Part shown: positions 1-9,180 of the stretch, in pieces
Numbering within the stretch: the stretch's first letter is position 1
Layout of the letters: each line of letters begins with the position of its first letter
NCBI RefSeq assembly: GCF_001281315.1
Contig: NZ_CP012477.1
Span: 310,001-374,000, forward strand
Direction: 5' to 3'
Length of the DNA: 64,000 bases
Source of the DNA: Arthrobacter sp. ERGS1:01
Lineage (GTDB): Bacteria; Actinomycetota; Actinomycetes; Actinomycetales; Micrococcaceae
Notes under the pieces: model-generated
The model's database searches: none
What the model saw: only the letters and a program-made list of their open reading frames with translations
Told to the model about the DNA's origin: nothing
Position numbers and translations under genes: made by a program

Positions 1-101
1 CAGCAGCCCAATTGTCTTCATCCCTGCAGCATACTTTGAGCCCGCCGCCGCCAAAAAGACTACGCTTGAAGCCAGGACAATTTACGGGTGAGGGAGATGT
101 T

Positions 102-908
102 ATGAAGGTCAGCGTTGGGCAGTTCAACCCGGGCGGGGACGTTGCTGAAAACCTTGCGGTGATGCGCCGGCTGGCGGTGTCCGCACAGCAGGACGGCAGC
201 AGGCTCATCGTGTTCCCCGAGGAGTCCATGTTTTCGGTGGGCAGGGTCGACGGCGACTTTGTGACCGCCGTGGACGCCCACTGGACCACGTTTGTCCGGG
301 GAGTCTCCCACATTGCCGCGGACAGCGGCATCGCCGTCATCGCCGGCGGCTACGAATCCAGCGGCGAGGAACGCCCCTACAACACCGTGGTGGCGGTCGA
401 CGACGACGGCGCCATCCTGGGCACCTACCGCAAACTGCACCTGTACGACGCGTTTTCCTACCAGGAGTCGCGGAAGATCAAGCCCGGCGACAAGGGCATC
501 TGCGTGGTGGAGATCGGCGGCTTCAAGGTGGGCATCATGACCTGCTACGACATCCGCTTCCCCGAACTGGCCCGCGCCCTTGCCCTGGAAGGCGCCGAAC
601 TGATCGCCGTGTCCGCGGCCTGGTTCAAGGGCGACCACAAGGTGGAGCACTGGGAGACGCTGCTGAAGGCCCGGGCCATCGAGAACACGTGCTGGGTGGC
701 GGCCTCCGGGACCTCCAGCGACCACTGCGTGGGCCATTCGGCGATCCTTGACCCCATGGGAATCCCGCAGGATTTCCTGGCCGAGGAGGCCGAAGGCGTG
801 GCCACCACGGACGTTACGCACAAGCGCGTGGAGGAAGTGCGCGAGTTTTTGCCGGTGCTGCTCAACCGCCGTTTTGAAAGCAATTCGGTGGTGGTTCCAG
901 CAGGCTGA
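102..908 (+). CDS. Carbon-nitrogen hydrolase (nitrilase superfamily)
   Basis: A 268-residue amidase/nitrilase-fold enzyme that should hydrolyse a C-N amide bond through a Glu-Lys-Cys triad in the cytoplasm. The triad is visible: Glu40 in VFPEES, Lys111 in YRKLHLYD and Cys148 in MTCYDIRFPE. The length is normal for the family. I chose the ATG at 102 because a GAGGGAG ribosome site lies just before it and the protein then begins with the usual MKVSVGQFNP. The frame stays open upstream to about position 12, but that stretch looks non-coding. The substrate cannot be told from sequence. Two further members of this superfamily occur near 45 and 47 kb. Confidence 0.9.
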   Translation: MKVSVGQFNPGGDVAENLAVMRRLAVSAQQDGSRLIVFPEESMFSVGRVDGDFVTAVDAHWTTFVRGVSHIAADSGIAVIAGGYESSGEERPYNTVVAVDDDGAILGTYRKLHLYDAFSYQESRKIKPGDKGICVVEIGGFKVGIMTCYDIRFPELARALALEGAELIAVSAAWFKGDHKVEHWETLLKARAIENTCWVAASGTSSDHCVGHSAILDPMGIPQDFLAEEAEGVATTDVTHKRVEEVREFLPVLLNRRFESNSVVVPAG

Positions 909-970
909 GAATATCCATTGACGGCGTCACCGGCGGTGGTTAGTGTCAGGAATAGGGATAGGAGGACGTC

Positions 971-1525
971 ATGAGTGATTCCAAGATCTGGGCCGCACTG
1001 GAACCAATGTACCCGTCGGCTTTGGAAGACATTCCCCTGGACGGCCAATGGCTGAAACCGCCGTTTGCCGACGATCCCGGAGGTCGCGCCGTGGTGTGCA
1101 ACGACGGCGACTTCCAGTTTGTGGTGGTGGACAGGAAGAAGGGCACGGTCCTGTACGTCTGCGAGGACGACGAGTCCGTCATAGCCTCCACGCTGGAGAC
1201 CTTTGTGCAAATTGTGGCCGCCTGGGAGTCCATTGACCGGGATACCGTGGGCCCCGAGGACGACGACGGATTCTCGGCCGTGAAGAAATCCTTCGAGTCC
1301 CAGCTGAAAACCCTTGACCCCCTGGCCGCCGGGCCCAACGAGTTCTGGTCCCTGTACACGGAGGAACTGACCAGCGAGGACTATGTGGACGTCGACGACC
1401 TCGACGAGGAACTCGACGATGAGCTTGGCGAGGAGGAGGCGGAATTCGAGGACTCCGGCGACGACTTTGACGAGGACGACGACTACTCCGACGGCGAGCC
1501 CGACGAGCTGCGCATAGACGCATAG
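971..1525 (+). CDS. Conserved hypothetical protein with very acidic C-terminus
   Basis: A 184-residue protein I do not recognise. The first 130 or so residues look like a compact globular domain. The last 50 are almost entirely Asp and Glu, with runs such as DDLDEELDDELGEEE. There is no signal peptide or membrane segment. An AGGAGG site six bases before the ATG supports the start. It lies 62 bp after the carbon-nitrogen hydrolase and is probably cotranscribed. The acidic tail could bind basic proteins or cations, but no function is assigned. Confidence 0.8.
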   Translation: MSDSKIWAALEPMYPSALEDIPLDGQWLKPPFADDPGGRAVVCNDGDFQFVVVDRKKGTVLYVCEDDESVIASTLETFVQIVAAWESIDRDTVGPEDDDGFSAVKKSFESQLKTLDPLAAGPNEFWSLYTEELTSEDYVDVDDLDEELDDELGEEEAEFEDSGDDFDEDDDYSDGEPDELRIDA

Positions 1526-1592
1526 CGTTCACTTGCGGCAACGCGCCCGTAGCTTCCGGCATCCGCGGCGTCCCCGCAGTTAAGCTGGGTCC

Positions 1593-2009
1593 ATGGCACA
1601 TGCAAACGATCCCGCCGTCATCGACCGGCTGCTGAAAACACCCGGCCGCTGGGCCGTCGTGGGGCTCTCCAACAACCCGTTGCGCCCCGCCCTGGACGTT
1701 TCACGCTACCTCCAACAGCACCTGGGCCAGGAGATCATCCCCGTGAGCCTGAAGGGCGACGACGTCCACGGCGCCAAGGGATACAAGACCCTGGCGGAGA
1801 TTCCCGGCACGATCGACGTCGTCGACTGCTTCGTCAATTCCGGCAAGGTCGGGGCCGTCGTGGACCAGGCCATCGCGCTGGGCGCCCGTGCCGTGTGGCT
1901 GCAACTGGGCGTCATCGACGAGGCCGCAGCGCAGCGCGCCGAGGACGCCGGCCTGGAGGTCGTCATGGATACCTGCCCCAAAATCGAAGCCGCCTACCGG
2001 GGCCTGTAG
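1593..2009 (+). CDS. CoA-binding domain protein (YccU-like)
   Basis: A 138-residue single-domain protein of the CoA_binding_2 family, a Rossmann-like fold related to the CoA-binding domain of succinyl-CoA synthetase. It shows the N-terminal WAVVGLSNNPLRPA loop, a central IDVVDCFVN strand and the C-terminal VVMDTCPKIE signature. The physiological role of this family is poorly known and may be in CoA-dependent regulation. The next gene starts within about 20 bp, so the two are probably cotranscribed. Confidence 0.88.
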   Translation: MAHANDPAVIDRLLKTPGRWAVVGLSNNPLRPALDVSRYLQQHLGQEIIPVSLKGDDVHGAKGYKTLAEIPGTIDVVDCFVNSGKVGAVVDQAIALGARAVWLQLGVIDEAAAQRAEDAGLEVVMDTCPKIEAAYRGL

Positions 2010-2027
2010 GCCCCATTGGAAAGCCCC

Positions 2028-2909
2028 ATGCCACGTCATCTTCGCAACAGTGCCGCCACTGGCCGGACGATTACCATAGCCGTCGTCATCGTCGTCCTGT
2101 GCGCCGTCGCCCTTGGGGTGTGGCGCTTCAGCTCCGACGCCGCACCATCGGCGGCCCCGGGCGGTGCGCCGACGCATCCGGCCGCCACGCCGTCGCACCC
2201 CGCCGGCGGGCCGGCGTCGTCCCCGGCAACCCCCAGCAGTGCCCCGAGCCCGACACTTGCCCGAACCGGGCGCGTCGACACGCTCGACGGCCTGGTTCCC
2301 GACTACACGCTGCCACCGGTCGAGGACGGGATGGTCCCGGTCATCACCAAGATCCCCACGGAGCAAAAAGTGGTGTTCCTGACCATCGACGACGGCGCCG
2401 TCAAACGGGAATCGGACCTGAAACTGCTCGAGAAAAACGGGGTGAAGGCGTCCCTGTTCCTGGCGCACACCTTCATTGCCGGGCATGCGGCCTTCTACAA
2501 GAGCTACCTCGACGCCGGATACCTGATCGAAGACCACACCATGAGCCACAACCTGGGCTTCATCAACTTGAGCTTCGCGCAGCAAAAAGCCGAAATCTGC
2601 GGCATGGCCGACTACGAGGAACAGCAGTTTGGCCGTCGCCCCGTCTTCTTCCGGCCACCGGGCGGACCCTATACGCAGTCCGTTCGCCGGGCCGCGGCCG
2701 AATGCGGCATGAAGGCGATCGTGGACTGGGAGGCCAAGGCCAACGCCGGCGGCATGGACTACCAGGTGGGCAAGGTGCTGCGGCCCGGGGAAATCGTGCT
2801 CATGCACTTCCGGCCCGAATTTCCGGCCGACCTGGCCGCGTTCGTCAAGGCCCAAAAGGCGGCCGGGCTGAAGGTTGTGCTGCTGGAGGACTACCTGGGC
2901 GTGAAGTGA
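2028..2909 (+). CDS. Membrane-anchored polysaccharide deacetylase (NodB domain)
   Basis: An extracytoplasmic carbohydrate esterase family 4 enzyme of 293 residues. An N-terminal signal anchor (about residues 15-35) is followed by a Pro/Ala/Ser-rich linker and a NodB domain. Motif 1 is TIDDG, where TFDDG is usual. Motif 2 is HTMSHN, with the metal-binding histidines, and motif 3 is RPPGGPY. A terminal LMHF carries the catalytic His. It should remove N-acetyl groups from a cell-surface polymer such as peptidoglycan. I chose the ATG at 2028 with GGAAAG just upstream; a TTG at 2016 is an alternative. Confidence 0.9.
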   Translation: MPRHLRNSAATGRTITIAVVIVVLCAVALGVWRFSSDAAPSAAPGGAPTHPAATPSHPAGGPASSPATPSSAPSPTLARTGRVDTLDGLVPDYTLPPVEDGMVPVITKIPTEQKVVFLTIDDGAVKRESDLKLLEKNGVKASLFLAHTFIAGHAAFYKSYLDAGYLIEDHTMSHNLGFINLSFAQQKAEICGMADYEEQQFGRRPVFFRPPGGPYTQSVRRAAAECGMKAIVDWEAKANAGGMDYQVGKVLRPGEIVLMHFRPEFPADLAAFVKAQKAAGLKVVLLEDYLGVK

Positions 2910-2947
2910 GCCCCGGATCGGGCCGCGATGCGGGTAGCGTTGTGGCC

Positions 2948-3502
2948 ATGACCCGCATTGTTTACTACACGGCCAGCACGCTCAACGGTTTCCTGGCCGA
3001 CGCAGAGAACTCGCTCGCCTGGCTCTTTGCCGTGGACGACGCCGGCGCCCCGGACATCGCGGCGTTCATGGACGGCATGGGCGTCTTCGTGGAGGGCTCC
3101 ACCACGTACGAATGGGTGCTCCGCGAGGAAAAACTGTTGGAGAACCCCGCCAAGTGGGCCCAGTTTTACGGATCCCGGCCCACCTACGTTTTCACGAGCC
3201 GTGAGCTGCCCGTTCCCGAGGGCGCCGACGTCCGCTTCGCCTCCGGCCAGGTCTCCGACGCGCTGCCGGAGATCATCGCGGCGGCGGGCGGCAAGGACGT
3301 CTGGGTGGTTGGCGGCGGAGACCTTGCCGGCCAGTTCCTGGACATCAACGCCCTCGACGAACTGGTGATCACCCTGGCCCCGGCACTGTTAACCGGCGGC
3401 GCACCCATGCTCCCGCGCAACCTTGGCCCCGACCGGCTGACCCTGCGCGACGCCGTGGCCCGCGGACAATTCGCGCAGCTGACGTACGCGGTGTCGAAAT
3501 GA
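2948..3502 (+). CDS. Dihydrofolate reductase / RibD C-terminal family protein
   Basis: A 184-residue protein of the RibD C-terminal (dihydrofolate-reductase-like) family, which binds NADPH and usually reduces small heterocyclic or pterin-like substrates. It begins with the typical RIVYYTASTLNGFLAD and carries the dinucleotide-binding VWVVGGGDLAGQFL segment followed by ELVITLAPALL. The ATG at 2948 matches the normal family N-terminus. The stop overlaps the start of the next gene by 4 bp (ATGA), so translation is probably coupled. The substrate is unknown. Confidence 0.88.
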   Translation: MTRIVYYTASTLNGFLADAENSLAWLFAVDDAGAPDIAAFMDGMGVFVEGSTTYEWVLREEKLLENPAKWAQFYGSRPTYVFTSRELPVPEGADVRFASGQVSDALPEIIAAAGGKDVWVVGGGDLAGQFLDINALDELVITLAPALLTGGAPMLPRNLGPDRLTLRDAVARGQFAQLTYAVSK

Positions 3503-3903
3503 CGCTGGATGCCCAAGGGTTCCGGGTCGCGGCTCTGGCCTTCCCGGGAGCGTATGAGGATTTCCCGTTCGGCGAGGAGACCAGCGTCTTCAAGGTCAAG
3601 GCGCCCAGCAGCGGCGGGAGCACCTGGGTGGGGAAGATGTTTGCCATTGGCCGCCTGGACCTGCCAACGCTGAGCGTCGGGTTGAAGTGCGAGCCCGTGC
3701 TGGCCGCACAATTGCGCACCGTCAACCCCGGCATCATCCCCGGCTACCACCTGAACAAGCGGCACTGGAATACGGTGGACTGTGCCGTGGTGGATGCCGC
3801 CATGGTGTTGGACATGCTCGAGGATTCATACGACCTTGTGGTGGCCGGGCTGCCCAGGAAACAACAAACCGCCTTGGAATGGAGCGCCCGTGCCGGCAAA
3901 TGA
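3499..3903 (+). CDS. MmcQ/YjbR family protein
   Basis: A 134-residue protein of the MmcQ/YjbR family, a CyaY-like fold sometimes annotated as DNA-binding. The N-terminal AYEDFPFGEETSVFKV and the central NKRHWNTVDC segments are hallmarks of the family. It starts inside the stop of the preceding reductase gene and overlaps the start of the next gene, so it sits in a tightly coupled operon. The family has no settled biochemical function. Confidence 0.88.
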   Translation: MTLDAQGFRVAALAFPGAYEDFPFGEETSVFKVKAPSSGGSTWVGKMFAIGRLDLPTLSVGLKCEPVLAAQLRTVNPGIIPGYHLNKRHWNTVDCAVVDAAMVLDMLEDSYDLVVAGLPRKQQTALEWSARAGK

Positions 3904-4468
3904 CAACCGCGCAAGACTGAATTACCCCCAGCTGGGACGCACCCGCACCATCGCCGCGGAACCCACGGGGGCCGGCGAATGGCCCGACGGCTTTGACCAT
4001 GTGGACACGCAAATCCGGGTGGGCAGCGGGGATGCGGCATTCACCGCGCTGGCCGAGGGCATCCTGACGTGGCAGATCCAGCGGCGCGCGGGCCTGCGGG
4101 TTTCCGCCCCGCCGCGAGCGGTTCCCGGCGCCCGGATCACGAGCGGCTTTGGGGTGGGAAACCTGCGCCTGCCCGTCCCGTGCGAGGTTGTCTGGGCGCT
4201 GGAGCCCGGCCGGGCCGTGCGCACGGACGGCGCCGAGGTGGAGCTGGCCGGATTCGGCTACGGCACCCTGCCCGGGCATCCGGCACTGGGGGAGGAGGCA
4301 TTCCTGGCCATGAAGACCGGCGACGGCGGCGTGTACTTTAGGATCCTGGCCTTCAGCAAGCCCTCCGGCCTGCTGTTCGCCCTGGGCGCGCCGGTGACAA
4401 AACTGACCCAGCGCAACGTCACCAGGTCCTATCTGCAGGCGGCCCGCTCCCTGGTGGCAGGGAAATAA
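3890..4468 (+). CDS. DUF1990 family protein
   Basis: A 192-residue cytoplasmic protein of the DUF1990 family. It shows the LNYPQLGRTRT start, the DHVDTQIRVGSGDAAF segment and a C-terminal RNVTRSYLQAARSLV helix typical of that family. I chose a GTG at 3890 because GGAATGGAG lies six bases upstream and the domain starts about ten residues later. The start overlaps the end of the MmcQ-like gene by 14 bp, which suggests translational coupling. The function is unknown. Confidence 0.82.
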   Translation: MPANDNRARLNYPQLGRTRTIAAEPTGAGEWPDGFDHVDTQIRVGSGDAAFTALAEGILTWQIQRRAGLRVSAPPRAVPGARITSGFGVGNLRLPVPCEVVWALEPGRAVRTDGAEVELAGFGYGTLPGHPALGEEAFLAMKTGDGGVYFRILAFSKPSGLLFALGAPVTKLTQRNVTRSYLQAARSLVAGK

Positions 4469-4538
4469 CCCCGGCAATTCACAGGATCCTGTGAATCAAA
4501 TTCGCGCACGGGGGATTGTGCAAGGTAAGTTGTTCCTC

Positions 4539-5708
4539 GTGGCTGACCAACGACGGACTCCGGGCTCTCAGACTTCACTTCGTGAAGCCAACAGGTCGAG
4601 AATTATCGACGCTGTGAAGAAGCACGGCGGGCTGACGCAGGTGGAACTGGCCGGCGCGACGGGGCTTTCCCCGGCAAGCGTCTCCAACATCGTGAAGGAA
4701 CTTTCCAGCTCCGGCATCCTGCACACGGCCCCCAGCACGCGCAGCGGCCGCCGGGCGCAGTATGTAACTCTCGCCCGCCGGCTGGGACTGGTCGCCGCCG
4801 TGGACTTTTCCGAACGCCACATGCGCGTTGCCCTCGCCGACAGCGCCCAGACAATCCTCGCCGAAAAGCACATGCCGCTGGCCCGGGACCACCGGGCGGA
4901 CAACGAGCTGGACCGCACCATGATGATGCTCGCCGACATGCTAGATTCCGTGGACGCCGGCATGGACGAGGTGCTGACCCTTTGCGTGGGGTTGCCTGCT
5001 CCGCTGGTCCGCACCACCGGCGTCATCGCCCGCCGCGGAATCCTGCGGGGCTGGGACGGGATCCCCGTGGCCGAGGTCCTTGAGCGCAGGCTCAACCGCC
5101 GCGTTTTCGTGGACAACTCCTCCAACCTGGCGGCACTGGCCGAACACCGTTACGGCAGCTCCAGGGGCATCAACACCTCGATCTTCATCAACGTCGACGA
5201 CGGCATCGGCGCCGGGCTCATCCTCAACGGCGAGGTGTTCCGCGGCCGCAACGGGACCGCCGGGGAGGTGGGCCACATGACCATCCTCGAGAACGGTCCG
5301 CTGTGCCGGTGCGGAAGCCGGGGCTGCCTCGAGGCCATCGCCGGGGGAGCGGCCATCCTGGAAGGTTTGCGGGACCACTTGGGAAGCCTGAAGCTCAACG
5401 AGGTGGTGGTCCACGCAATGGCCGGTGACGCAGCATGCCTGCGCGCCGTGGCGGATGCCGGCCGGCACATCGGGATTGCGGCCGCGAACCTGTCCAACGT
5501 CTTCGACCCGGAGCGGATTGTGGTGGGCGGGCAACTGGCGCGGGCGGGGGAAATCCTGCTCGGTCCACTGCGCCACACCGTGGAAAGATCCGTGATCGTG
5601 GAGCAGGAAATCATGCCCGACATCGTGCAGGGACAACTGGGCAACCGGGCCGCCCTGCTGGGCGCCGTGGCCCACGCCGTGGACAGCATGCACATCGCTA
5701 CCGGGTAG
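4539..5708 (+). CDS. ROK family transcriptional regulator
   Basis: A sugar-responsive repressor of the NagC/XylR type, about 389 residues. The N-terminal winged helix-turn-helix contains QVELAGATGLSPASVSNIV. The ROK domain follows, with VDDGIGAGLILNGEVF and the zinc-binding CRCGSRGCLE motif. At the position where ROK kinases have the catalytic Asp (NDA) this protein reads DNSSN, so it is probably a sensor and not a kinase. The start is uncertain: in-frame GTG 4491, GTG 4518, TTG 4530 and GTG 4539 all occur, and I prefer 4539 because AAGGTAAG lies nine bases upstream. It sits directly before a sugar ABC importer and probably controls it. Confidence 0.9.
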   Translation: MADQRRTPGSQTSLREANRSRIIDAVKKHGGLTQVELAGATGLSPASVSNIVKELSSSGILHTAPSTRSGRRAQYVTLARRLGLVAAVDFSERHMRVALADSAQTILAEKHMPLARDHRADNELDRTMMMLADMLDSVDAGMDEVLTLCVGLPAPLVRTTGVIARRGILRGWDGIPVAEVLERRLNRRVFVDNSSNLAALAEHRYGSSRGINTSIFINVDDGIGAGLILNGEVFRGRNGTAGEVGHMTILENGPLCRCGSRGCLEAIAGGAAILEGLRDHLGSLKLNEVVVHAMAGDAACLRAVADAGRHIGIAAANLSNVFDPERIVVGGQLARAGEILLGPLRHTVERSVIVEQEIMPDIVQGQLGNRAALLGAVAHAVDSMHIATG

Positions 5709-5745
5709 TAAGGATTCGCGGGTAAAAAATCCTTGTCTTCAAGTC

Positions 5746-5774
5746 TTGACGCCAATATTGAAAACTGTCATGCT
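5746..5774 (+). promoter_or_regulatory. Putative sigma-70-type promoter of the sugar ABC operon
   Basis: TTGACG at 5746-5751 and CATGCT at 5769-5774 are separated by 17 bp, upstream of the lipoprotein gene at 5821. An imperfect hairpin with AAGGATT and AATCCTT arms (5710-5734) lies just before it and could end the ROK transcript or be part of an operator. Confidence 0.45.
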
Positions 5775-5820
5775 CATGCCAGTCATCAAAGACGGTGACG
5801 GTCGACCGGAGGTTATATCA

Positions 5821-6939
5821 ATGAAGATCACCACCAAAAGGGCAGCGGTCACAGCGGCAACGCTTCTGCTCGCCGTCGGTTCACTAAGCGCTTGTTCCAA
5901 CGGGGCACAAAACACCACGTCCCCCACGGGCAATGCATCATCGGCGAAGATTGGTTTGCTCCTTCCCGATTCCGTCACCCCCCGCTACGCGTCCGCGGAC
6001 CGCCCCGACTTCACGAACAAGATCACCGCGCTGTGCCCGGGTTGCTCCGTGCTGTACGCGGATGCCGACGGCGATGCGGCGAAGCAGCAACAGCAGGCCG
6101 AGTCGATGCTGACCCAGGGCGTGAAGGTCCTGGTGGTTGACGCCCAGGATGGCGAGGCGGCGGCGTCGATCGTTGCCGAAGCCAAGCAGAAGAATGTCCC
6201 GGTCATCTCCTACGACCGCCTGATCGACAGCCCCGACCTGTCCTACTACGTCTCCTTCGACAACTTCAAGGTTGGCGTCCTGCAGGCCACGGCCCTCGTT
6301 GGCAAGCTCGGTTCGCTGGGCGTCGCCAAGGGCGACGGCGGCATCCTGATGGTCAATGGTTCGCCCACCGACAACAACGCAACGGAGTTCAAGGCCGGCG
6401 CCAACTCGGTCATCGACAAGAGCGGCTACAAGGTCCTGGCCGCCTACAGTACGCCCAACTGGGACCCGACGCTGGCACAGAACTGGGTGGCCGGCCAGAT
6501 TACCCAATTCGGCAGCAAGATCAAGGCCGTCTACGCGGCCAATGACACCACCGGCGGCGGCGCCCTCGCGTCCCTGAAGGCGGCGAATGTCTCACCCATC
6601 CCGCCCATCACGGGACAGGACGCGACCCTCACCGGCATCCAGAACATCTTGGACGGCAACCAGTACATGACCGTGTACAAGGCCATCAAGCCCGAAGCCG
6701 AGCAGGCCGCCACCCTGGCCATCGACCTGGCCAACGGCAAGAAGACCGCGGCACCCACCACGGCCCAAACCCCCGGGGTCTCCAGCGCGAAGACCAACGT
6801 GCCGGCATTCCTGCTCGATCCCGTTGCGGTGACGGCCAGCAACGTGGAGAGTGTGATCGTGCAGGGCGGCTTCTACACGGCAGCCCAGATCTGCACCTCC
6901 GCCTACGCGGCAGCCTGCACCAAGTACGGCGTCAAATAG
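5821..6939 (+). CDS. Sugar ABC transporter substrate-binding lipoprotein (XylF/ChvE-like)
   Basis: A 372-residue periplasmic-binding-protein-fold lipoprotein that captures a monosaccharide outside the membrane. The signal peptide ends in a lipobox LSAC with the lipidated Cys at residue 25. The mature domain starts KIGLLLPDSVTPRY and carries VPVISYDRLIDSPDLSYYVSFDN, which resembles D-xylose and ChvE-type binding proteins. The ATG at 5821 follows a GGAGG site. It is the first gene of a three-gene importer under an upstream ROK regulator. Xylose or a related aldose is the best guess for the ligand, but this is inference. Confidence 0.9.
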   Translation: MKITTKRAAVTAATLLLAVGSLSACSNGAQNTTSPTGNASSAKIGLLLPDSVTPRYASADRPDFTNKITALCPGCSVLYADADGDAAKQQQQAESMLTQGVKVLVVDAQDGEAAASIVAEAKQKNVPVISYDRLIDSPDLSYYVSFDNFKVGVLQATALVGKLGSLGVAKGDGGILMVNGSPTDNNATEFKAGANSVIDKSGYKVLAAYSTPNWDPTLAQNWVAGQITQFGSKIKAVYAANDTTGGGALASLKAANVSPIPPITGQDATLTGIQNILDGNQYMTVYKAIKPEAEQAATLAIDLANGKKTAAPTTAQTPGVSSAKTNVPAFLLDPVAVTASNVESVIVQGGFYTAAQICTSAYAAACTKYGVK

Positions 6940-7015
6940 CGCACCCGGGCCGCCCGGAAGCCAATCCGGCCGGCCCGGGCACCAGCATCTTCCTCACCTG
7001 CACAAAGGAGTGACA

Positions 7016-7858
7016 ATGACCGCTGAATCCGCCGTTGCGGAGCCTGTTTCACCCACCCGGAACCCCATCCTCTCGCTGCGCGGCGTCAGCAAGGGGTTCG
7101 GGGCGGTGCAGGCACTGACCGACATCAGCCTCGACGTATACGCCGGGGAGGTCGTGGCACTTGTTGGCGACAACGGCGCCGGAAAATCAACCTTGGTCAA
7201 GATCCTGGCCGGCGTGCACTCGCACGACGCCGGAACCGTCGCCTTTGACGGGGACACCGTCCAGATTCCGTCGCCGGCCGCATCCCGCCAGCTCGGCATC
7301 GCCACCGTTTTCCAGGACCTGGCCCTGTGCGACAACCTCGACGTCGTCGCCAACCTCTTCCTTGGCCGTGAAATTTCGCACGGCACCCTCCGGGAGGAGG
7401 AGATGGAGCAGCGTTCCTGGACGCTGCTGCGCCAGCTCTCCGCCAAGATCCCCTCGGTGCGGATCGCGGTGGCGTCCCTTTCGGGCGGCCAGCGCCAAAC
7501 CGTCGCCATCGCCAGGTCGCTGATCGGGGACCCCCGGGTCGTGATCCTCGACGAGCCCACGGCGGCCCTGGGCGTCGCCCAGACCGCGGAGGTGCTCAAC
7601 CTGATCGAGCGCCTGCGTGAACGGGGCCTCGGCGTGGTCCTGGTCAGCCACAACATGGCGGACGTCCAGGCCGTGGCCGACCGCGTGGCCGTGCTGCGCC
7701 TAGGCCGCAACAACGGCGTTTTCCGGGTGCCGGACGTCAGCTACGAAGAGATCATTTCCGCCATTACCGGCGCCACCGACAACGTGGTCACACAACGTGC
7801 GCAGGCTCGCGACAAGTCGGCCGCCCGCTCAGACGAATCGGAGAATCCGCAGCCATGA
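7016..7858 (+). CDS. Sugar ABC transporter ATP-binding protein, single domain
   Basis: The ATPase of the importer, 280 residues. Walker A is GDNGAGKST, the signature is LSGGQRQTVAIAR and Walker B is VVILDEPTAAL. Ribose and xylose transporters of this class usually have one polypeptide of about 500 residues with two ATPase domains. This gene encodes a single domain, like FrcA, so it should work as a homodimer. The ATG at 7016 follows AAAGGAG; a GTG at 7010 is possible. It overlaps the permease gene by 4 bp. Confidence 0.93.
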   Translation: MTAESAVAEPVSPTRNPILSLRGVSKGFGAVQALTDISLDVYAGEVVALVGDNGAGKSTLVKILAGVHSHDAGTVAFDGDTVQIPSPAASRQLGIATVFQDLALCDNLDVVANLFLGREISHGTLREEEMEQRSWTLLRQLSAKIPSVRIAVASLSGGQRQTVAIARSLIGDPRVVILDEPTAALGVAQTAEVLNLIERLRERGLGVVLVSHNMADVQAVADRVAVLRLGRNNGVFRVPDVSYEEIISAITGATDNVVTQRAQARDKSAARSDESENPQP

Positions 7859-9111
7859 CAGCTCTCCATGACTCAAACGAGATCAACCGCGGCCTGGACC
7901 TCCACGATGAGCGGCTCATCCTCAACGAGGGCCTCCTTGGCTCCGTGAAGGGCTTCGGGCAGCGGATTCGGCGCGGTGACCTGGGCTCCCTGCCGGTGGT
8001 CATTGGCCTGGTCATCATCTGGGGAATCTTCCAGATCCTGAACCCGAATTTCCTCTCCGCCAACAACCTGGTCAACCTGACTCTGCAATGCGCGGCGGTC
8101 GGCACCATTTCCATCGGCATCGTTCTGGTGCTGCTGCTGGGCCAGATCGACTTGTCGGTGGGCTCCGTCAGTGGCCTGGCCGCGTCCATTGTGGGCATTG
8201 GCTTCATCAAGCTGCACCTGCCGCTGATCGTCACGATCATCATCGCCCTGGCCGTCGGCGCACTCATCGGGCTGATCTACGGCGCACTGTTCACCCGTTT
8301 CGGCGTCCCCAGCTTCGTCATCACGCTTGCCGGATTGCTGGCGGTCCTCGGCTTCCAGCTCTATGTGCTGGGGCCCAACGGGTCCGTCAACATCCCCTTC
8401 AACACGTGGCTGGTGGGATTCGCCCAGCAGTGGTTCCTGCCGCCCTGGGTTGCCTACCTGCTGGCCCTCGTCGCGGCGGGCGGCTTGTTCATGTCCGATT
8501 TCCTGCGGTCCAGGCGGCGCAAGAATGCCGGCCTTTCCACGAGTTCGCTCACGGTGACGCTGGCCAAGTCGGTCATCCTGCTGATTGCCCTCTGCGTGGC
8601 TGTTTGGTACCTGGCCACCGACCGCGGCGTCGGGGTGATGTTCCTCTTCTTCGTGTTGCTGGTGGTCTTCACGAACTTCATGTTGACCCGCACCCGCTGG
8701 GGCCGGGCCGTCTTCGCCATTGGCGGTTCCGTGGAGGCGGCCCGCCGCTCCGGCATCAAGGTCAACCGCATCTATATCTCCGTGTTCATGCTGTGCGCCA
8801 TGCTGGCGACGGTTGGCGGCATCCTTGCTGCGGCACGGCTCGCCTCCGCCGATCTTTCCAGCGGCGGTGGCGACACCAACCTGAACGCGATCGCGGCGGC
8901 CGTCATCGGCGGAACCAGCCTGTTCGGCGGCCGCGGCAGCGCGTATTCGGCACTGCTGGGCATCTTCGTCATCCAGTCGATCTCCTCGGGCCTGACGCTC
9001 CTGAGCCTGAACTCCGATGTCCAATACATGATCACCGGCGGCGTGCTGCTCCTGGCGGTCATCATCGATTCGCTCTCGAGCCGCTCCCGCGCCTCCCACG
9101 GCCAGGCTTAG
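7855..9111 (+). CDS. Sugar ABC transporter permease (RbsC/XylH family)
   Basis: A 418-residue integral membrane permease of the branched-chain amino acid/ribose/xylose type with about ten hydrophobic segments. The conserved GQIDLSVGSVSGLAA motif and the late AAVIGGTSLFGGRGS loop, which contacts the ATPase, are both present. It forms the channel for the binding protein and ATPase encoded just upstream, and its start overlaps the ATPase stop (ATGA). A strong terminator follows 15 bp later, so the operon ends here. Confidence 0.93.
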   Translation: MTALHDSNEINRGLDLHDERLILNEGLLGSVKGFGQRIRRGDLGSLPVVIGLVIIWGIFQILNPNFLSANNLVNLTLQCAAVGTISIGIVLVLLLGQIDLSVGSVSGLAASIVGIGFIKLHLPLIVTIIIALAVGALIGLIYGALFTRFGVPSFVITLAGLLAVLGFQLYVLGPNGSVNIPFNTWLVGFAQQWFLPPWVAYLLALVAAGGLFMSDFLRSRRRKNAGLSTSSLTVTLAKSVILLIALCVAVWYLATDRGVGVMFLFFVLLVVFTNFMLTRTRWGRAVFAIGGSVEAARRSGIKVNRIYISVFMLCAMLATVGGILAAARLASADLSSGGGDTNLNAIAAAVIGGTSLFGGRGSAYSALLGIFVIQSISSGLTLLSLNSDVQYMITGGVLLLAVIIDSLSSRSRASHGQA

Positions 9112-9126
9112 GCATAACCACCCAAT

Positions 9127-9180
9127 GGGGTGGGCGACGGCGGCACGCGCGTGCCGGCGTCGTCCACCCCTTTGCTTTGC
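9127..9180 (+). terminator. Rho-independent-like terminator after the sugar ABC operon
   Basis: GGGGTGGGCGACG pairs with CGTCGTCCACCCC through one G-U pair and encloses a second perfect stem, GGCACGCGCGTGCC. The stem is followed by TTTGCTTTGC. It lies 15 bp after the permease stop. Confidence 0.75.

Noticed and set aside
1..101. Extension of the first gene upstream of 102
   Set aside because: The extra residues are not family-like and a good ribosome site lies immediately before the ATG at 102.
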